A program made the position numbers and the translations under genes. Positions 5,722 to 8,588 of a stretch of 8,588 nt of DNA are shown piece after piece (positions within the stretch are counted from its first letter, which is position 1; each line of letters starts with the position of its first letter). The stretch covers positions 12,292 through 20,879 of the forward strand of contig DLNA01000021.1 in NCBI GenBank assembly GCA_002476865.1, given 5' to 3'. The notes beneath the pieces were generated by a model. It was not told where the DNA came from, ran no database searches, and was given only the letters and a program-made list of their open reading frames with translations. The stretch is from Patescibacteria group bacterium UBA7522 (lineage in GTDB: Bacteria; Patescibacteriota; CPR2; UBA1875).

Positions 5722-5749
5722 TAAGAAAAGACCCATACGGGTCTTCTCT
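5720..5749 (-). terminator. Intrinsic terminator after 16S rRNA
   Basis: An AAGACCC/GGGTCTT stem with a 4-nt loop, extendable to 11 bp with one G-U pair, is followed on the minus strand by TTCTTATT. It lies just past the 16S processing stem and before the tRNA-Ile promoter, so it ends the 16S transcript instead of letting it run into a shared operon. Confidence 0.75.
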
Positions 5750-5761
5750 TCTGCTAATTTA

Positions 5762-5785
5762 CTTGAAATCTGAATAGTGTTTGTA
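5762..5785 (-). other. 16S processing stem, trailer arm
   Basis: These 24 nt are complementary to 7479-7502 in the 16S leader, with a single A-A mismatch. Pairing would loop out the whole 16S, as in RNase III processing stems of bacterial pre-16S rRNA. The homology continues weakly past both ends (GTAG blocks). Confidence 0.85.
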
Positions 5786-5794
5786 CGTAGACCA

Positions 5795-5810
5795 TCTGTC
5801 CGAAGACAGA
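5795..5810 (-). other. UUCG-capped hairpin in 16S trailer
   Basis: TCTGTC/GACAGA arms are capped by a C(UUCG)G tetraloop, a very stable RNA hairpin, between the 16S 3' end and the processing stem. It is probably a structural element of the pre-16S spacer. Confidence 0.6.
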
Positions 5811-5907
5811 CCGACCTAGGAGACATTCGTCTTTGCTCAGGTCCTTTCGGAAACAAAAGCAAACGAAGTTCTTATCCAAGCATTACTGCTGGAAGCATTC
5901 TCCCTAG

Positions 5908-7403
<1,496 letters not shown>

Positions 7404-7433
7404 GTTTGTGACTCGTGAGAATCACTATAGAAT

Positions 7434-7449
7434 GTATCCAAAAGGATAC
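7434..7449 (-). other. Small hairpin in pre-16S leader
   Basis: GTATCC/GGATAC arms with a UUUU loop lie about 30 nt before the 16S 5' end, inside the stem formed by leader and trailer. No terminator U-tract follows on the minus strand. Confidence 0.5.
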
Positions 7450-7478
7450 GGGGTTTTTTAGATTTTTTGGTGCTACAA

Positions 7479-7502
7479 TACAAACACTATTCAGTTTTCA
7501 AG
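7479..7502 (-). promoter_or_regulatory. 16S leader: boxA-like element and 5' arm of processing stem
   Basis: The minus-strand 24-mer pairs with 5762-5785 after the 16S gene (one mismatch). Its first 15 bases, CTTGAAAACTGAATA (7488-7502), resemble the boxA-type antitermination sequence of Firmicutes rRNA leaders and recur with one change before 23S (803-817). Confidence 0.75.
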
Positions 7503-7520
7503 ATTCGCTACTGGTCTTAC

Positions 7521-7567
7521 AAAAAGCGCTCAAAAGATAGACGCCATCGGCATCGGTTATCTGAGGT
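7521..7567 (-). other. Structured 5' leader of pre-16S with U-tract
   Basis: Near the transcript start, CTCAGATA (7558-7565) pairs with TATC..TGAG (7529-7540) around a GATGCC/GGCGTC hairpin. AGCGCTTTTT (7521-7530) follows at its 3' side. The U5 makes it look like a weak terminator or attenuator between the promoter and the boxA-like element. The region also has a partner AAAAAGCACT at 7584-7593, but most of that lies before the predicted start. Confidence 0.4.
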
Positions 7568-7594
7568 CAGGTTGTAAAAATTCAGTGCTTTTTG

Positions 7595-7623
7595 ATTCTA
7601 TATCAACTAATCCACAATGTCAA
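7595..7623 (-). promoter_or_regulatory. 16S rRNA promoter
   Basis: TTGACA (7618-7623), a 17-bp spacer and TAGAAT (7595-7600): consensus -35, near-consensus -10 and ideal spacing. AT-rich, UP-element-like sequence lies upstream. The start should be near 7588, giving a leader of about 185 nt. The spacer begins TTGTGGAT, shared with the candidate 23S promoter. Confidence 0.88.
7608..7616 (+). promoter_or_regulatory. DnaA-box-like sequence inside 16S promoter
   Basis: TAATCCACA differs from the DnaA consensus TTATCCACA at one base. It sits one base from the -35, the same register as the perfect box in the candidate 23S promoter. Confidence 0.35.
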
Positions 7624-7625
7624 TA

Positions 7626-7644
7626 TTAAAATCAATGATTTTAA
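7626..7644. promoter_or_regulatory. 19-bp AT palindrome upstream of the 16S -35
   Basis: Nine-base arms, TTAAAATCA and its complement, flank one central base and end two bases before the -35. The position fits an UP element or an operator for a dimeric regulator. Confidence 0.45.
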
Positions 7645-7665
7645 TTAATTAATAATTTAAGCGCT

Positions 7666-8067
7666 TCAGCGTTTTAAGTATTTTTCTTTTCGCTTTTTTT
7701 CAAGATAATAAGAGATTTCTTTTTTTGTAAATTTTCGAAAATAAAAAAACAGAAAACTACTAAAGATTAGCATTGCAATAATCACTAAATAGGAAGCGAT
7801 CCTTGTGCCAAAAATCGGTAAGCGCTGATCCCTAGAAAAAAAAATAAAGAGCCCAATCAGGCCAATCGTTTCATAACCCCAAAACCAAAGTTTATCAAAT
7901 TCTTCATAGCCCCCATGTCTTTTTTTAAAAAATCTAAAAAATATTTTTAATAAAACCGGAGATAAAACCGCTACTGCCGGCAGGGTGAGAAACAAAAAAT
8001 GAAAGCTACTCTCAACAGGAACTGCCATTAAATATTTTGGGTCAAAAAATGAGACGATCTTATTCAT
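7666..8067 (-). CDS. Small three-helix membrane protein, function unknown
   Basis: I do not recognise the family. 133 residues with hydrophobic helices at about 22-45 (HFLFLTLPAVAVLSPVLL), 60-78 (LWFWGYETIGLIGLFIFF) and 88-110 (IASYLVIIAMLIFSSFLFF). The loop between helices 1 and 2 is basic and aromatic (RFFKKRHGGYEEFDK), and a strongly basic tail follows (112-133), probably cytoplasmic. The ATG at 8067 overlaps the last codons of the zinc-ribbon gene by 8 bp, so the two are translationally coupled. GAAGAAG just upstream could act as a weak ribosome binding site. It is the last gene of its operon. The 16S promoter begins about 40 bp after its stop, and I see no strong terminator between them. 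Confidence 0.82.
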   Translation of the reverse strand: MNKIVSFFDPKYLMAVPVESSFHFLFLTLPAVAVLSPVLLKIFFRFFKKRHGGYEEFDKLWFWGYETIGLIGLFIFFSRDQRLPIFGTRIASYLVIIAMLIFSSFLFFYFRKFTKKEISYYLEKKRKEKYLKR

Positions 8068-8215
8068 CTTCTTCGCCGCCTAAAAAATCAATCTCGCCCT
8101 GGCAATGAGGACAGAGCCAATCTTCGCCTTCCAAAACCTTTAAATTTCCGCATTCATCACAAATGGGTTTTCCCAGTTCAAGATTCTCTTCGTCTTGTTT
8201 TTTTGTTTTACTCAT
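8060..8215 (-). CDS. 51-residue zinc-ribbon protein
   Basis: A tiny acidic protein with two Cys pairs, CDEC (19-22) and CPHC (35-38), spaced as in a rubredoxin-like or zinc-ribbon knuckle. It is therefore likely to bind one zinc (or iron). The N-terminus is Lys-rich and the C-terminus acidic (FLGGEEDE). The start ATG at 8215 has AAGGA, overlapping the stop of the methyltransferase gene, as Shine-Dalgarno. It overlaps the following membrane-protein gene by 8 bp. Its role is unknown: small zinc ribbons often bind nucleic acid or act as subunits of larger complexes, but nothing here decides between these. Confidence 0.85.
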   Translation of the reverse strand: MSKTKKQDEENLELGKPICDECGNLKVLEGEDWLCPHCQGEIDFLGGEEDE

Positions 8216-8223
8216 TTTAATCC

Positions 8224-8588
8224 TTATTTTTTATTAAAAACAAAATACATTCCCGTGTGTTGCTCGCCAGCAGAAAGTAGCTTTTTAAACTCAAAACCGG
8301 TTCTTGCGGCTTTTAAAATAATATCCTCTTCGTTTATTCTTTTCTCTTTTCTGGGGCCAATTTTAGATTCACTCTTCCAATCGATAATAATTAAACGCGT
8401 ACCCTCTTTGGCAAGTTTTTTGGCTCTTTCGAATATCATCCTATCGTCTTCTATCTCCGAAATAATATTGGCGACAATCATCACATCGATCTTGGTTTGG
8501 ATGGGCATTTGTGATGCGTCATAAGGAGCAATAAAATAGCTGATGTTATCAAGCCCAACTCTTTCGGCCTTATTTTTAATCATTGCTA
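8224..8588 (-). CDS. Class I SAM-dependent methyltransferase, C-terminal part (cut by window edge)
   Basis: The frame is open to the window end; the Met codon at 8581-8583 is internal, preceded in frame by an Ala codon. What is visible is the second half of a Rossmann-fold methyltransferase. It shows NKAERVGLDNISYFIAPYDA (the region after the SAM-binding acidic residue), DVMIVANIISEIEDD (motif with the central Asp), a helix, then EGTRLIIIDWK (the beta strand of the LKPGGxLxIxD motif), and a final GFEFKKLLSAGEQHTGMYFVF that fits the C-terminal strands of UbiE/ArsM-like enzymes. The glycine-rich SAM motif lies outside. The substrate cannot be told. It is first of the visible genes in the operon with the zinc-ribbon and membrane proteins. 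Confidence 0.85.
   Translation of the reverse strand, partial: AMIKNKAERVGLDNISYFIAPYDASQMPIQTKIDVMIVANIISEIEDDRMIFERAKKLAKEGTRLIIIDWKSESKIGPRKEKRINEEDIILKAARTGFEFKKLLSAGEQHTGMYFVFNKK

Noticed and set aside
8195..8524. Plus-strand 109-residue hydrophobic frame
   Set aside because: Antisense to the methyltransferase, whose motifs and Shine-Dalgarno-coupled operon favour the minus strand.

Overview
The window looks like chromosomal DNA from a Candidate Phyla Radiation (Patescibacteria) bacterium. The protein genes are AT-rich and Lys/Asn/Ile-rich, the spacing is very compact, and one rRNA/tRNA set is broken up by unrelated genes. The 16S carries the usual bacterial primer sites and an intact anti-Shine-Dalgarno, but I cannot name the lineage by reading alone. 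TGG encodes Trp and the certain stops are TAA/TAG, so nothing shows recoding of UGA.

Almost everything runs on the minus strand, so read right to left. 8588-7666: an operon of a partial SAM methyltransferase, a 51-residue zinc-ribbon protein and a three-helix membrane protein. 7644-5720: a self-contained 16S unit with a near-consensus sigma70-type promoter, a structured leader, a boxA-like element, the 16S gene, a long inverted repeat that pairs leader with trailer, and an intrinsic terminator. 5721-5056: a second unit with its own promoter, tRNA-Ile(GAU), an 81-residue membrane protein, tRNA-Ala(UGC) and a terminator. 5056-1047: three cell-envelope genes, murI (minus), murD (plus, convergent with murI) and an LtaS/sulfatase-family membrane enzyme (minus, divergent from murD). 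1046-667: a leader region holding a candidate promoter, a terminator-like hairpin and the same boxA-like element as the 16S leader. 666-1: the 5' part of 23S rRNA, cut by the window edge, with an enlarged domain I segment.

The order 16S - tRNA-Ile - tRNA-Ala - 23S is the classical rRNA operon, but about 5.2 kb and four protein genes separate 16S from 23S. MurI makes D-glutamate and MurD adds it to the peptidoglycan precursor, so the inserted block contains a matched D-glutamate pair beside a probable polymer synthase for the cell surface.

Two signals recur. First, murI, murD and the LtaS-like gene each have a -10 hexamer exactly six bases before the start codon and no Shine-Dalgarno, which predicts leaderless mRNAs. 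Genes further inside transcription units do have Shine-Dalgarno sequences. Second, the 16S promoter and the candidate 23S promoter carry a DnaA-box-like sequence in the same register of the spacer. This suggests that the two separated rRNA genes may share control.
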